64,000 nucleotides of DNA from UBA10349 sp003485905 (GCA_943787185.1 CALSLL010000006.1:186001-250000); one strand, 5' to 3'. Shown: positions 44,702 through 54,940, counted from the stretch's first letter. The notes: generated by a model from the letters alone, not told the origin. Made by a program: numbers and translations.

Positions 44702-46654
44702 CTATTGACGGCGCATAAACGTTGGTAGCGGCGCATGAATTGATGCGCAAATAACACGTAGCAACTCCCGCTCATCAATATTTGCAGAATTATCCGCCAT
44801 CGCTATATTACCCAACTCAGCGACCAGTTTTTGCTTTGCCTTGGGGTTTAATTGATCTAACCGATCGAGCCCCTGATCCAACTTACTCGCCCAATTCGAA
44901 TCAATTGATGCGATTGGCTTTGATTCAATTCCGAGTGTTTTAAGCGCATCAAAAAACACTCTTTCTGTCCTATCCTTTTCCCCAGCCTGACCTGCGAGCA
45001 CCGACATAACGATATGCACTTCACTCGCCACAGACGCTAGCTTTAGACTACCTGATGACCGCGCTTGTGACGGAGACATTGCGTCTGCCAAATGCAATCG
45101 AAACATTTTTGCTAGAAAATATTCGAATACCTCAACTTCTCCATCAGCCAAAACCATTTGACGAACGGTATTGGAGATACGTTCTAACTCATCCCTAGAC
45201 CTACGTTTTAAGGCTGGAAAAGTAATTTCATACAACGGCATACGCTGCGCGCGCTGAAGAGGCTGAGTTGTTGCTAGTAAGTGATTTACTCTACGCTCAA
45301 TATCGGTACCTAATTCTTCAGCAATAATAAGAAGTTGCTTCTCGCGTATTTTAGGTTCGATATCAAGAAGGCTTAACATGAGAACTTCTGGCGCCCAAGC
45401 AATACTATGTGCGGCCCGCTCGAGAACCGGCGGAATACTCGCGGCGACGGTTGCGGCCGCAAGTAGAGCATCTAGTTTCGGGTTCCCGATCGCGTCGGCC
45501 AATTCCGCTGGATTAAATACCCCGGGTGCAAAACCATCACCTGACGATTTCTGGTTCTCTAACTCTTGCGCCTCCATTTCCTTTATTGCTAGCTCTCGCT
45601 CTCTACGCTCACTATCTGCCAATTGCGTGGCCAATTCTGCGATGTCGGACACCTTAAATTGGGGGTCAATTCTCGAAATCCGTTTTGCTAATGGAGGGTG
45701 TGTAGAAAACATTAATGCTTGAGTACCTGAGCCAAATAGCATATGGCTTACTTCCTCACTTTCAGCTTCCAAGTAAGACCCATTACTATAGGCGCCAATT
45801 TTTTTAAGTGCCCCAGCAATACCATCTGGGTCTCGCGTAAATTGAACCGCTGATGCATCTGCTAGGTATTCTCGTTGCCGAGATAAAGCCGCTTTTATCC
45901 AACGAGCAAAGAATAATCCAGCGTACCCAACGACCATTAACATCATCCCCACTACAATAATTCCACCGCCTTCCTTGCGCCTAGAACCACCCATGAAGCG
46001 AGCACTGTGCATGATTTGCCGTCCAATAATGGACACCAATAAAATCCCAAAAAGTAGACCCATTAGTCGAATATTTATCCGCATGTCGCCGTTAAAAATA
46101 TGGCTAAACTCATGTGCAACAACGCCTTGGAGTTCGGCTCGACTAAGCTTTTCCAGGGTGCCCCGAGTCACCGCAATTGCGGCATCACTAGTAGAGTAAC
46201 CTGCAGCAAACGCATTAATACCTGATTCTTGTTCAAGCACATATATATCTGGAACCGGCACACCTGATGCGATTGCAATTTCTTCAACGACATTTCTAAA
46301 TCGTCGACAAAGTGGGTCCCGGGTATCGGCATCAACGAGTGTGCCACCGAGGCTTGTAGCCACCTTACTCCCCCCAGCGCGTAAAGATGCTACTTTATAT
46401 AGGCTCGACAAGCCAATAACCCCGCCCGTAGCGGCACTACTCAAAGCTAAGCTGTCCAAATTAGAGTTTATAAAATTCGGATCAAGCCATCCCTGGGTCA
46501 TTTCTTTGAGCCCACTAGAGCTGGGCGAAGCACCCAAAAACAGCAGTACAATAAAGTCCACCGCTAGAATAACTGCTCCAGCCGCTACTAGAAATGCCCC
46601 TATAAGCCAGCGTGACTGCTGCTTCGCACGACTCTGGTGTTCAAAGAAATTCAT
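44702..46654 (-). CDS. M48-family membrane metalloprotease with long C-terminal part
   Basis: 650 residues: two N-terminal membrane helices (about 20-45 and 75-95), the HEFSHIFNGDMRINIRLMG zinc motif (HExxH), then further hydrophobic helices and a second Glu in EYLADASAVQFTRDP. This is the HtpX/M48 core. From about residue 400 there is an additional soluble part; segments VRQMVLADGEVEVFEYFLAKMFRLHL and NSANIDERELLRVI look like the TerB-type helical fold. It follows lemA by 27 bases on the same strand. May act as a quality-control or envelope protease; substrate unknown. Confidence 0.86.
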   Translation of the reverse strand: MNFFEHQSRAKQQSRWLIGAFLVAAGAVILAVDFIVLLFLGASPSSSGLKEMTQGWLDPNFINSNLDSLALSSAATGGVIGLSSLYKVASLRAGGSKVATSLGGTLVDADTRDPLCRRFRNVVEEIAIASGVPVPDIYVLEQESGINAFAAGYSTSDAAIAVTRGTLEKLSRAELQGVVAHEFSHIFNGDMRINIRLMGLLFGILLVSIIGRQIMHSARFMGGSRRKEGGGIIVVGMMLMVVGYAGLFFARWIKAALSRQREYLADASAVQFTRDPDGIAGALKKIGAYSNGSYLEAESEEVSHMLFGSGTQALMFSTHPPLAKRISRIDPQFKVSDIAELATQLADSERRERELAIKEMEAQELENQKSSGDGFAPGVFNPAELADAIGNPKLDALLAAATVAASIPPVLERAAHSIAWAPEVLMLSLLDIEPKIREKQLLIIAEELGTDIERRVNHLLATTQPLQRAQRMPLYEITFPALKRRSRDELERISNTVRQMVLADGEVEVFEYFLAKMFRLHLADAMSPSQARSSGSLKLASVASEVHIVMSVLAGQAGEKDRTERVFFDALKTLGIESKPIASIDSNWASKLDQGLDRLDQLNPKAKQKLVAELGNIAMADNSANIDERELLRVICASIHAPLPTFMRRQ

Positions 46655-46681
46655 CGCCAGATAGCTTGGGGCTTTATCAGC

Positions 46682-47278
46682 TTAACTATCGCCGAAAGAA
46701 ACCTTCGGCACTTCACGCTTAGCTTCGTCTTCAATTTCCAACATGGTTGCCGAAGTAAACCCGAACCATCCTGCAATAAGGTTATTTGGAAATTGCTCTC
46801 GCATATTGTTATATAACATAACCCCATCATTAAAGGCCTGGCGGGCAAAAGCGACTTTGTTTTCCGTGGTGGTCAACTCTTCCGATAACTGCATCATATT
46901 TTCATTGGCTTTGAGGTCAGGATAAGCCTCTGAAAGGGCAAATAATCGGCCTAACGCGCCACTTAGTCCTTGCTCTGCCTGAGCCAACTGCTCCATTGCT
47001 TTCGGGTTGGAGGGGTCAATCTTTGCATTCTCCAATCCACTTACCGCAGAATTTCGAGCTTTAATCACGGCTTCAAGAGTTTCTCGTTCATGAGATAAAT
47101 AACCTTTGGCGGTATCCACCAAATTAGGAATTAAATCGTGTCGACGCGTAAGTTGAACATCAATCTGGGCGAAAGCGTTCTTATACCCATTGCGCTCTGT
47201 TACCAAGCGATTGTATATAGCAATGCCAAATACGACTATTGCTGCTAAAACGGCCAATATCGTTAAACCTGTGCTCAT
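46682..47278 (-). CDS. LemA family protein
   Basis: 198 residues: one N-terminal membrane helix (residues 5-24), then the conserved RLVTERNGYKNAFAQIDVQLTRRHDLIPNLVDTAKGY and a helical bundle ending with FNNLIAGWFGF-type residues (NNMREQFPNNLIAGWFG). Members are often next to M48 proteases, as here, which suggests a joint role; the biochemical function is not known. Starts at ATG 47278. Confidence 0.93.
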   Translation of the reverse strand: MSTGLTILAVLAAIVVFGIAIYNRLVTERNGYKNAFAQIDVQLTRRHDLIPNLVDTAKGYLSHERETLEAVIKARNSAVSGLENAKIDPSNPKAMEQLAQAEQGLSGALGRLFALSEAYPDLKANENMMQLSEELTTTENKVAFARQAFNDGVMLYNNMREQFPNNLIAGWFGFTSATMLEIEDEAKREVPKVSFGDS

Positions 47279-47426
47279 ATCTGTACTCCCAATAAACGTG
47301 TTAAATGTCGCCTATCCAATCGCTCATTCACTAACCGGAAAAGCAATATAGAACTCGAAAAACTATACAACATCCTACGCTGCACAGTGTTCCAAGCCAA
47401 ATAAAGATTCTAATTTAGCTCCACAA

Positions 47427-48263
47427 CTAATCAGTCAATACTCCTGCCTGATAATCGGATATCGCCTGCTCGATCTCCTCAAAGGTATTCATAACAAATG
47501 GCCCGTGTTGAGCTATAGGCTCTTTTAGCGCCTTCCCGCCTAACACTAACGCACCTACGCCTGATTCACCTGCTGTTAAAGAAAGAACATTTCCGAGACT
47601 ATAAAAAAGAGCCCCCGGCGCTTTTTTGTCCTCAACTTCACCATCGTATAAATAGACCATCAACTGGTGATCGTGTGGCAGATTCAATTCAAGTGTTTTA
47701 CCTGCAGTAATTGATACGTCTATCAATGCCGGTTCAGTTGTTGGTCCGGCCAATGGTCCTTCAAGCAGAGAATCTGCATACTCTATATGTCCCGCGATTA
47801 CTGCAATTGAACTTCCATCTTTCGATATAGCTTTTGGTATCCGCTCACTTTGGATATCTTACCAAGACGCAGGTTTCATTTTTTCCTTCTCAGGCAAATT
47901 CAACCATATCTGAAACCCATGCAAAGCACCGTCCTATTGTCCGGGCATTTCGGAGTGGATTACTCCTCGACCAGCCGTCATCCACTGAACACCGCCTGAA
48001 ACAATCGACCCTTCATTGACCATATGGTCTTTATGCATAAACGAACCTTGCCGCATATATGTAATAGTTTCAAAACCACGGTGCGGGTGCGCCGGAAACC
48101 CCCCAATATAATCATCGGGGTTATCCGATCGCAATTCATCCAGCATCAAATAAGGGTCCATATGAACGTTTAAATCTGGACCGGCGACACGCGAAATTTG
48201 TACTCCATCGCCATCGCTCGTGTGATGTGCTGCATGCCATCTTTTTAAAGTTCTTATCGTCAT
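47427..48263 (-). pseudogene. Pirin gene interrupted by two in-frame stop codons
   Basis: The full frame from ATG 48263 to the stop at 47427 translates as a complete pirin-like protein (about 278 codons), except for TAG at 47931-47933 after EMPGQ and TAA near 47850 after KPASW. The first part carries HPHRGFETITYMRQGSFMHKD (metal-binding cupin His residues, split) and VQWMTAGRGVIHSEMP; the second has the pirin C-terminal cupin with FDLPLPHDHQLMVYLYDG-type residues (LELNLPHDHQLMVYLYDG). No frameshift is needed. Two separate nonsense changes suggest a recently inactivated gene; sequencing error in both is less likely. Confidence 0.8.
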
Positions 48264-48315
48264 ATTATCTCAAGCTATTGTATCGCGCCGATTACCTACC
48301 TAATTGCTCTGTTAA

Positions 48316-49428
48316 TTACTGTTTAAATTCGGGTGCTACTTCTAGGTCTATAAGGCCTTCAGATTCAAGATAGGCCTTTATATGTTTTGCTGCCAGCGCG
48401 TGTCCATTATAAAACCAATGCCCGCCGACCCTAACTTGATAGCCTTGTGAAGTTTCCAGCTGAAACTCACCTCGTAGGTTTAAGCAGCTTAATTCTCGCT
48501 CCTTACACTGCTGATTGAAAAACTGCTCCTCAGTAGAAAAAAACTGCTCGTAAGTAAGCGCCAGATCTTCACTATGAGGCAAATAAACAAATACCGCTCG
48601 GGCACCCATCGCGTCTATTGCCGCAAGCATTCTCGTCAAAAGCGCATCACCCAATTTGACCATCTCAGTATCAAACCATCCTTGACGCCAACGAATTTCA
48701 TCCCAAATAACATTCAGAATATCTAAGCTGCGCAATTTATATTTTTCCCTCGCTAGTATAGCTTTGCTGTCCGGAACCGGTACATTTGTTAGCACCAAAT
48801 CATCATCTAGCTCAAACAAGGGCTTACTGTGATGACGAAATCGCCACATACTGCGACGCATGTCATCAGGAATAAACCCCACGACCACTACGTCAGGCCT
48901 ATACTGCGAAACTGTACTTTCCAACTGTAGTAAAACCTGATCAATACCGTAGCCACCAACCCCAAAATTGATGACTTCTGTCTGCGGCCAAAATTCCTGT
49001 AGTTGGTAAGAAAATGTTTCTTTCTCACCCACCTCCTCACCTAACGTAAACGAGTCGCCAACCATCGCTATTCGAGTCACTACTCGATTGGGTTCCATTG
49101 AGTATTCTTTATTTCCGCGTATACCAAAACTATTGGTTTGAAAATGCTTATCGTCCCAATATCGCAAATCCAGATTAGGCTTTAAACGCCAACCCAGAGC
49201 ATCATCGTGCTGATTAAGGGCTGTCATTGTACTTTCAGTTCGATTCTGCATATCTTGCGCCCAAGCAAGCCTCCACACAGTCTCACTTCGCCCAAAAAAC
49301 CTCTGGGTGAGCCAATCAACGGGTACCAGCGCTCTCGCAGTAACTTCTATTACTGTTACTGTTAGGAGCAGGTAACTCGCCAAGAGAACAATTTTACGGC
49401 CTAAGCTTTTAAACTCTGAAATACGCAT
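48316..49428 (-). CDS. Membrane-anchored SGNH/GDSL-type hydrolase
   Basis: 370 residues with one N-terminal membrane helix (13-33), so a probable periplasmic enzyme. The SGNH block I is GDSFTLGEE with the nucleophile S126; GVGGYGIDQVLL follows as block II; the C-terminal catalytic His is probably in GGHWFYNGHALAAKHI. Block III has Asp-Asp (GFIPDDMRR) rather than the usual Gly-x-Asn-Asp. May act on acyl groups of a polysaccharide or wall polymer. Lies upstream on the strand from the pirin pseudogene (52-base gap). Confidence 0.72.
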   Translation of the reverse strand: MRISEFKSLGRKIVLLASYLLLTVTVIEVTARALVPVDWLTQRFFGRSETVWRLAWAQDMQNRTESTMTALNQHDDALGWRLKPNLDLRYWDDKHFQTNSFGIRGNKEYSMEPNRVVTRIAMVGDSFTLGEEVGEKETFSYQLQEFWPQTEVINFGVGGYGIDQVLLQLESTVSQYRPDVVVVGFIPDDMRRSMWRFRHHSKPLFELDDDLVLTNVPVPDSKAILAREKYKLRSLDILNVIWDEIRWRQGWFDTEMVKLGDALLTRMLAAIDAMGARAVFVYLPHSEDLALTYEQFFSTEEQFFNQQCKERELSCLNLRGEFQLETSQGYQVRVGGHWFYNGHALAAKHIKAYLESEGLIDLEVAPEFKQ

Positions 49429-49511
49429 ATTTTTAATTTGAGAGGAACTATCAGAAGCTTACCTTGCGGTAGTAGACGCGTAAATAGTCAAAAACTGGAT
49501 TAGACTTGCTC

Positions 49512-51332
49512 TTATCCAATTTCAGTTTGTTCTTGTTGTATCTGCCAAAGTTGATGATACTGGCCATGTGCCGCCAACAGCTGGTCATGAGTACCTGACT
49601 CTACAATTCTGCCAGCATCTAGTACATAGATTCGATCCGCATCAATAACTGTCGACAAGCGGTGTGCTATAACCAAGGTCGTGCGCTGTTGTGAGACGTT
49701 GTCCAACGCCATCTGAATCGCTTGCTCAGAAATAGAGTCAAGAGAAGACGTCGCTTCATCTAATATTAGTACTGACGGGTCTTTTACAATTGCACGTGCA
49801 ATCGCGACACGCTGCTTTTCCCCTCCTGATAATTTCAATCCTCTCTCACCGACCTGGGTTTCCAAACCATCGGGCAAGCGTGCCAACAAACCCGATAAGT
49901 TTGCCTTATCTATCGCATGTAATATTTCACTTTCACCAACCCCTGGGCGTCCGTATGCAATGTTATAAGCCAAGGTGTCGTTGAACAACACACTATCTTG
50001 AGGCACGACTCCAATGGCATCACGTAAATCACGTAATCGTAGTTTGTCTATTGGTTCACCACTAAGCGAGATCACACCACCGTTTGGTTGATAAAATCGA
50101 AACAACAACCTAGCGATTGTTGACTTGCCGGAGCCGCTGGGACCGACCACCGCAACTCGTTTTCCGGCAGGAACCTCAAAACTAACATCAAATAATATTT
50201 GACGATCGGGCCGATAGGAAAAGCTAACTTTGTCAAATTTAACCGCGAATTCCGAAGCATCTAACTTTTTGGCATTTTCAATATCTTTTATCTCCAACAC
50301 TTCGTCAAGAATCCCAAACATTCGAGCCATATCGACAAGACAGTGTTTTATTTCGCGAAAAATAGTCCCCAAAAAGTTAAGAGGAATAACTAGTTGAATC
50401 ATGAACGCGTTTAACATTACAAACTCACCTATGGTTATTTCACCGTTCGCAACGCTTGATGCTGCCATGAACATTAATCCAATAAGGCCCCCAGCAATTA
50501 TTGCGCCTTGGCCAACATTTAGTAACGCCAAAGACAGCTGGCTTTTCACCGATTCAGATTCCCACTCCAGTAAATGCGAGTTATACCGCTCAAACTCATA
50601 CTTCTCATTACTGAAGTACTTAACCGTTTCATAATTCAATAACGAATCTATCGCTGCCGTGTTTGCCGCAGAATCAGCCTTATTCATTTTAATTCGATAC
50701 TTTAAGCGCCACTGGGTAACTTTTATGGTGTAAACCCCATAGATTAGTATTGTTCCAATAGTTACGAGTGCAAACGATACTTCAAAACTGGTGAATAAAA
50801 TTCCACACACCACGACTAACTCGAATAAAGTCGGAACCACACTGAACGTCAAATAATTCAATAGTCGAGATACACTTTGGCTACCTCTCTCCAAATCACG
50901 TGATACTCCACCAGTCTGTCGATCAAGATGGAAACGCATAGATAAATCATGCAAATGTTTAAACACATCTAGCGTTAGTTCACGAGTGGTCCGTTGGGCG
51001 GCGCGGGCAAACACCGCGTTCCTTACTTCCTGAAAAAGGGTTGTCGAAAAGCGCAATGCGCCGTAAGCCAGAAGGAGCCCAATAGGTAGGGCAACAAGCT
51101 CAGGTGGGGAATCTAAAGAATCAACAATATTCTTTAACGCAATTGGTACAAGTACATTGGCAAGTTTCGCCAATATGAGAAACGTAAGCGCAATCGCCAC
51201 GCGGTAACGATGCTTCCATAGATACGGAAACAAGCGCTTCACGAGCCTTAAATCAATGTGCTCGTCCGGCATTTCGGTACGTAGTGGTCTCAATATAGCT
51301 TCCTTATAGTCTGCTAAGGTTTGTCGAAACAA
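49512..51332 (-). CDS. ABC exporter, Atm1 type (permease fused to ATPase)
   Basis: 606 residues: six-helix transmembrane domain (30-320), then the ATPase with Walker A VGPSGSGKST, signature LSGGEKQRVAIARAI, Walker B VLILDEATSSLDS and H-loop IAHRLSTV. The N-terminal region HIDLRLVKRLFPYLWKHRYRV and NYETVKYFSNEKYEFERYN match Atm1/ABCB7-like exporters, which handle glutathione-bound persulfide or metal compounds. The start is TTG 51332, preceded by AGG; nothing better lies nearby. The upstream membrane protein ends 9 bases before it, so cotranscription is likely. Confidence 0.85.
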   Translation of the reverse strand: MFRQTLADYKEAILRPLRTEMPDEHIDLRLVKRLFPYLWKHRYRVAIALTFLILAKLANVLVPIALKNIVDSLDSPPELVALPIGLLLAYGALRFSTTLFQEVRNAVFARAAQRTTRELTLDVFKHLHDLSMRFHLDRQTGGVSRDLERGSQSVSRLLNYLTFSVVPTLFELVVVCGILFTSFEVSFALVTIGTILIYGVYTIKVTQWRLKYRIKMNKADSAANTAAIDSLLNYETVKYFSNEKYEFERYNSHLLEWESESVKSQLSLALLNVGQGAIIAGGLIGLMFMAASSVANGEITIGEFVMLNAFMIQLVIPLNFLGTIFREIKHCLVDMARMFGILDEVLEIKDIENAKKLDASEFAVKFDKVSFSYRPDRQILFDVSFEVPAGKRVAVVGPSGSGKSTIARLLFRFYQPNGGVISLSGEPIDKLRLRDLRDAIGVVPQDSVLFNDTLAYNIAYGRPGVGESEILHAIDKANLSGLLARLPDGLETQVGERGLKLSGGEKQRVAIARAIVKDPSVLILDEATSSLDSISEQAIQMALDNVSQQRTTLVIAHRLSTVIDADRIYVLDAGRIVESGTHDQLLAAHGQYHQLWQIQQEQTEIG

Positions 51333-51341
51333 AAAACCTGT

Positions 51342-53084
51342 CTAGTTTAACTTCTCTGTTAGAAAGCGACGGCTACCAGCAAAAAAGCTAACCAATCCTA
51401 AACCTATCAGCCAACACAGAAGTGCGTGATTTGGGTAGATATACTGATGCTTAATAGTCAGAACTGATGTTATCTCCATAAATGACAGCATGAGTGTGTA
51501 AGCCATCATATTTCCAACGACAGCAATTACTCCAAGCACCAGCAACTTATCAATAGGCGTCAATCGCCGCCAACGTGCAAACTGCATAACTAGCAAGATA
51601 ATCAGCCCCACCGCAAGAATAGGTACCCACTGGCGATATTGTTTATGTATTTTGAGTAGTGCTCGCTCGGCCTGTATTTGCTTTTTGACATAGTTCTCAG
51701 TCGGTGCTCGATCTTGCCAATTTATAGATAATCGTTCACCGGTATAATCCCTAAACATAGCCAACATCCAGTCTTGTCCTGTGCTCTCAGAAGACTCTGG
51801 TAAATACTGCGAAAACTTAACCAAACTGACAGAAGCAGCACCAAAGGTTTTCATTGTTGGAATAAATTGATCGGTACTCAAAACTGGACCGAACCAATTT
51901 CGCTCTGCCAAGCACTCCAATTTACCTTCGTCACAAGCCGTATTAATCTCGTCCGCAACTTTTCTATAAAAACCTTCTGACTTACCAAACCATTGATGCT
52001 TTAAATTATAAAAGGCTGCGTCGCGCAAGGCCCACATAAACCAACCACCGGCAATTTCACCATCCATTTCTTGCTCTAGCTCTATTTGGGAAGTTAAGGA
52101 CCAGCCATCGGCTATAGTCCCCTCAAAAAGAGTTTCAAGCTCAGCAAAGGCCGGGCTTTGTGCATAAACCAAGGTTCGAACTTCTTTACTAACCGGAACG
52201 CGTAGATTAGAAGATTTTGGGAGCACCCTATTTAGAGCACCATAAGCACTTGCAAACGTTGTATTGCCATATTCTGTTACTCCCCAGAACTCATATGCTT
52301 TCCAATTTGCAAAGCTAACCAGTTGAGACGGAATCATTGCTAGTACAAAGACCCACACCCAAGGAGTGAGGCGATGCCGACTAAATGCAGCCCGCTTAAG
52401 TTCTGGGAAAAAGATCGCGGCTATAGCTACAAGTATCAATCCTGGATAGACCCAAAATGCAGCCTCACGAGTAATCAAAAACAATCCAAGCCCAACACCC
52501 AATCCAAAGAACCACCCCATATTCTCACGCACAGTTTGTGAGTAACGCAGCAGTAACCCTACGGCACATGCGTGAACTAGTAAGGTTTGTGCCGGGTATA
52601 TTCCGAAACGATCAACTCTAGCTACATGCCCTAAGCTAAAGGTCATTGGATTAAATAACAGCACCAAAAACACAATGAGCAAGCCCCAGTCAGATTTAAC
52701 CACTGGCCTAAGTGAAATAGCCGCAACTACGCTCGCAAACGCATAAAGCAACTGATTACCTAGTAAAAGGGGAATCCCCAATTCATATAACAACGCCATC
52801 CAAATGGCATAAAAAGGACCCTTAATTAATGTTAGATGGTCATAGACGCCAAGCCACTCACCTTCAGCTATAAACGCTGCTAATCTAAGAAATAGAAAAT
52901 CATCATGCCCGGCCGTACCATGACCGATTAAATCTTGCCATGATACTAACCACAATTTGAAAACCACTGCAGAAACTGCAATGCTTAACGATAGGACACC
53001 GCCATTTAATTGTACTCGTTGCGATCCAGCAACGAATACAGCAAGCGCTAAAAACAGGGCTGTTACGATAATGAAAAGTATCAT
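51342..53084 (-). CDS. Large polytopic membrane protein, possibly a GT-C-type glycosyltransferase
   Basis: 580 residues with around ten predicted membrane helices and a soluble domain between about 270 and 470. An early GHDDFLFLRLA segment after the first helices is the Asp-Asp motif seen in several GT-C glycosyltransferases. No family match that I can name. Sits between atpC and the ABC exporter on the same strand, 50 bases after atpC; with the SGNH protein it could form an envelope group. Function uncertain. Confidence 0.6.
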   Translation of the reverse strand: MILFIIVTALFLALAVFVAGSQRVQLNGGVLSLSIAVSAVVFKLWLVSWQDLIGHGTAGHDDFLFLRLAAFIAEGEWLGVYDHLTLIKGPFYAIWMALLYELGIPLLLGNQLLYAFASVVAAISLRPVVKSDWGLLIVFLVLLFNPMTFSLGHVARVDRFGIYPAQTLLVHACAVGLLLRYSQTVRENMGWFFGLGVGLGLFLITREAAFWVYPGLILVAIAAIFFPELKRAAFSRHRLTPWVWVFVLAMIPSQLVSFANWKAYEFWGVTEYGNTTFASAYGALNRVLPKSSNLRVPVSKEVRTLVYAQSPAFAELETLFEGTIADGWSLTSQIELEQEMDGEIAGGWFMWALRDAAFYNLKHQWFGKSEGFYRKVADEINTACDEGKLECLAERNWFGPVLSTDQFIPTMKTFGAASVSLVKFSQYLPESSESTGQDWMLAMFRDYTGERLSINWQDRAPTENYVKKQIQAERALLKIHKQYRQWVPILAVGLIILLVMQFARWRRLTPIDKLLVLGVIAVVGNMMAYTLMLSFMEITSVLTIKHQYIYPNHALLCWLIGLGLVSFFAGSRRFLTEKLN

Positions 53085-53134
53085 CTCGGCGAACCCGTTT
53101 GCCTAAACACTTGTATCTGATCTAGCTATATAAA

Positions 53135-53554
53135 TCAGCCACGTCTTTTTAGCTTTCTGATAGCCGCTAATTGTGCTGCAGCTTGCGCAAGCTCCGCCCT
53201 CGCCTTAGCCCATTCAATATCAGCTTTCTTATCTGCTAACGCTTGTTGGGCTCGCTGCTGTGCTTCTAACGCGGCAGCTTCATCCAAGTCTTCTGCCCGT
53301 AACGCAGTATCAGATAAAACAGTAACAACCTTTGGAGTAACCTCCAAAATACCACCTGAAACATATATTATTTGCTCGTCGCCACCATCCGTAAATACTC
53401 GCACATCACCAGGTTTTAACTGGGTAAGTAGCGGCGTATGGTTAGGCATAATCCCGAGTTCACCGGCAATCCCGGTTGCTACAAGCATAGTCGCCTCACC
53501 AGAAAAAATCTCCTGTTCGGCACTAACCACTTCTACTTGCATGGTTGTAGCCAT
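53135..53554 (-). CDS. atpC: ATP synthase epsilon subunit AtpC
   Basis: Central-stalk subunit of the F1 part; 139 residues. N-terminal beta-sandwich with VVSAEQEIFSGEATM and GELGIMPNHTPLLTQLKPG, C-terminal two-helix tail with EAQQRAQQALADKKA. The last gene of the atp operon, 3 bases after atpD; ATG 53554 (an internal Met at 5 is also possible). Confidence 0.96.
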   Translation of the reverse strand: MATTMQVEVVSAEQEIFSGEATMLVATGIAGELGIMPNHTPLLTQLKPGDVRVFTDGGDEQIIYVSGGILEVTPKVVTVLSDTALRAEDLDEAAALEAQQRAQQALADKKADIEWAKARAELAQAAAQLAAIRKLKRRG

Positions 53555-53557
53555 GAC

Positions 53558-54940
53558 TTAATCGTCCATACCCTTGGCTTTTTCGATCACCTCATCGATA
53601 GAGCCAACCATGTAAAAAGCTTGCTCCGGATACTGATCCATCTCTCCACTTATAATCGCTCGGAAGCCCGCAATGGTGTCTTTTACACTTACGTACTTGC
53701 CGGGGGAGCCAGTAAACACCTCGGCCACAAAAAACGGTTGCGATAAAAACCGCTGTATTTTTCGAGCTCTGGTGACAGATAACTTATCTTCTTCTGATAA
53801 TTCATCCATACCCAATATGGCAATAATGTCCTGAAGCTCTTTGTAACGCTGCAGAATATTCTGTACCGCTCTTGCGACACCATAATGATCTTCACCAATT
53901 ACTAACGGATCTAGTTGGCGAGAGTTAGAATCTAACGGATCCACGGCGGGGTAAATTCCAAGCTCGGCAATAGACCGGCTTAGTACTAGCGTAGCATCCA
54001 AATGAGCAAAGGTTGTGGCTGGCGAGGGGTCAGTTAAATCATCTGCCGGCACATATACGGCCTGAAACGAAGTGATTGAACCTGTTTTCGTTGACGTGAT
54101 TCGCTCTTGAAGCGCGCCCATCTCTTCGGCTAATGTAGGCTGATACCCTACCGCTGACGGCATACGACCTAACAATGCTGAAACTTCGGTACCGGCTAGT
54201 GTGTAGCGGTAAATATTATCAACAAACATCAATATGTCACGACCTTCATCACGAAAATACTCCGCCATGGTCAAGCCCGAAAGAGCAACACGCAGACGAT
54301 TTCCTGGTGGCTCATTCATCTGTCCATAAACCATTGCGACTTTGTCCAAAACACCAGCTTCTTTCATTTCATAATAAAAGTCGTTGCCCTCTCTCGTTCG
54401 CTCACCAACTCCGGCAAACACCGAAAGACCTTCTTGTTGTACGGCAATATTATTAATCAGCTCCATCAGTGTTACGGTTTTACCTACACCCGCACCACCA
54501 AATAAACCGATTTTGCCTCCTTTGGCAATCGGCATTACTAAATCAATAACTTTAATTCCAGTCTCTAGAATTTCCAGTGAGGCGGCTTGCTCGTCGTAAC
54601 TAGGTGCTGGACGATGAATCGGATCCAACCGAACAGCATCCACTTCGCCCATATCATCTACAGGCTTGCCCAATACATCCATAATGCGCCCAAGCGTACC
54701 CGGACCAACCGGGACCGCAATCGGGCCACCAGTATTAGTAGTTTCAAGACCGCGTCGAATGCCGTCACTAGATCCCATGGCAATCGTACGAACGATGCCG
54801 TCACCCAGCTGCTGCTGAACTTCCAAAGTTAAATCCGCCTCTACGACGATAAGCGCGTCATAAATCTTGGGTACATTGTCACGCGGAAACTGAACATCCA
54901 CTACCGCACCAATCACTTCTATAATATTTCCGGAACTCAT
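53558..54940 (-). CDS. atpD: ATP synthase beta subunit AtpD
   Basis: Catalytic subunit of F1. 460 residues; Walker A GLFGGAGVGKTVT, then AGVGERTREGNDFY, MVYGQMNEPPGNR and the DELSEEDKL catalytic-region end. Divided from atpG by 32 bases and from atpC by 3; ATG 54940. Confidence 0.98.
   Translation of the reverse strand: MSSGNIIEVIGAVVDVQFPRDNVPKIYDALIVVEADLTLEVQQQLGDGIVRTIAMGSSDGIRRGLETTNTGGPIAVPVGPGTLGRIMDVLGKPVDDMGEVDAVRLDPIHRPAPSYDEQAASLEILETGIKVIDLVMPIAKGGKIGLFGGAGVGKTVTLMELINNIAVQQEGLSVFAGVGERTREGNDFYYEMKEAGVLDKVAMVYGQMNEPPGNRLRVALSGLTMAEYFRDEGRDILMFVDNIYRYTLAGTEVSALLGRMPSAVGYQPTLAEEMGALQERITSTKTGSITSFQAVYVPADDLTDPSPATTFAHLDATLVLSRSIAELGIYPAVDPLDSNSRQLDPLVIGEDHYGVARAVQNILQRYKELQDIIAILGMDELSEEDKLSVTRARKIQRFLSQPFFVAEVFTGSPGKYVSVKDTIAGFRAIISGEMDQYPEQAFYMVGSIDEVIEKAKGMDD

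Noticed and set aside
32485..48263. Stop-codon reassignment as an explanation for interrupted DUF2782 and pirin frames
   Set aside because: TAA, TAG and TGA end many intact genes here (tolC, xerC, engB), so a changed code is not supported.
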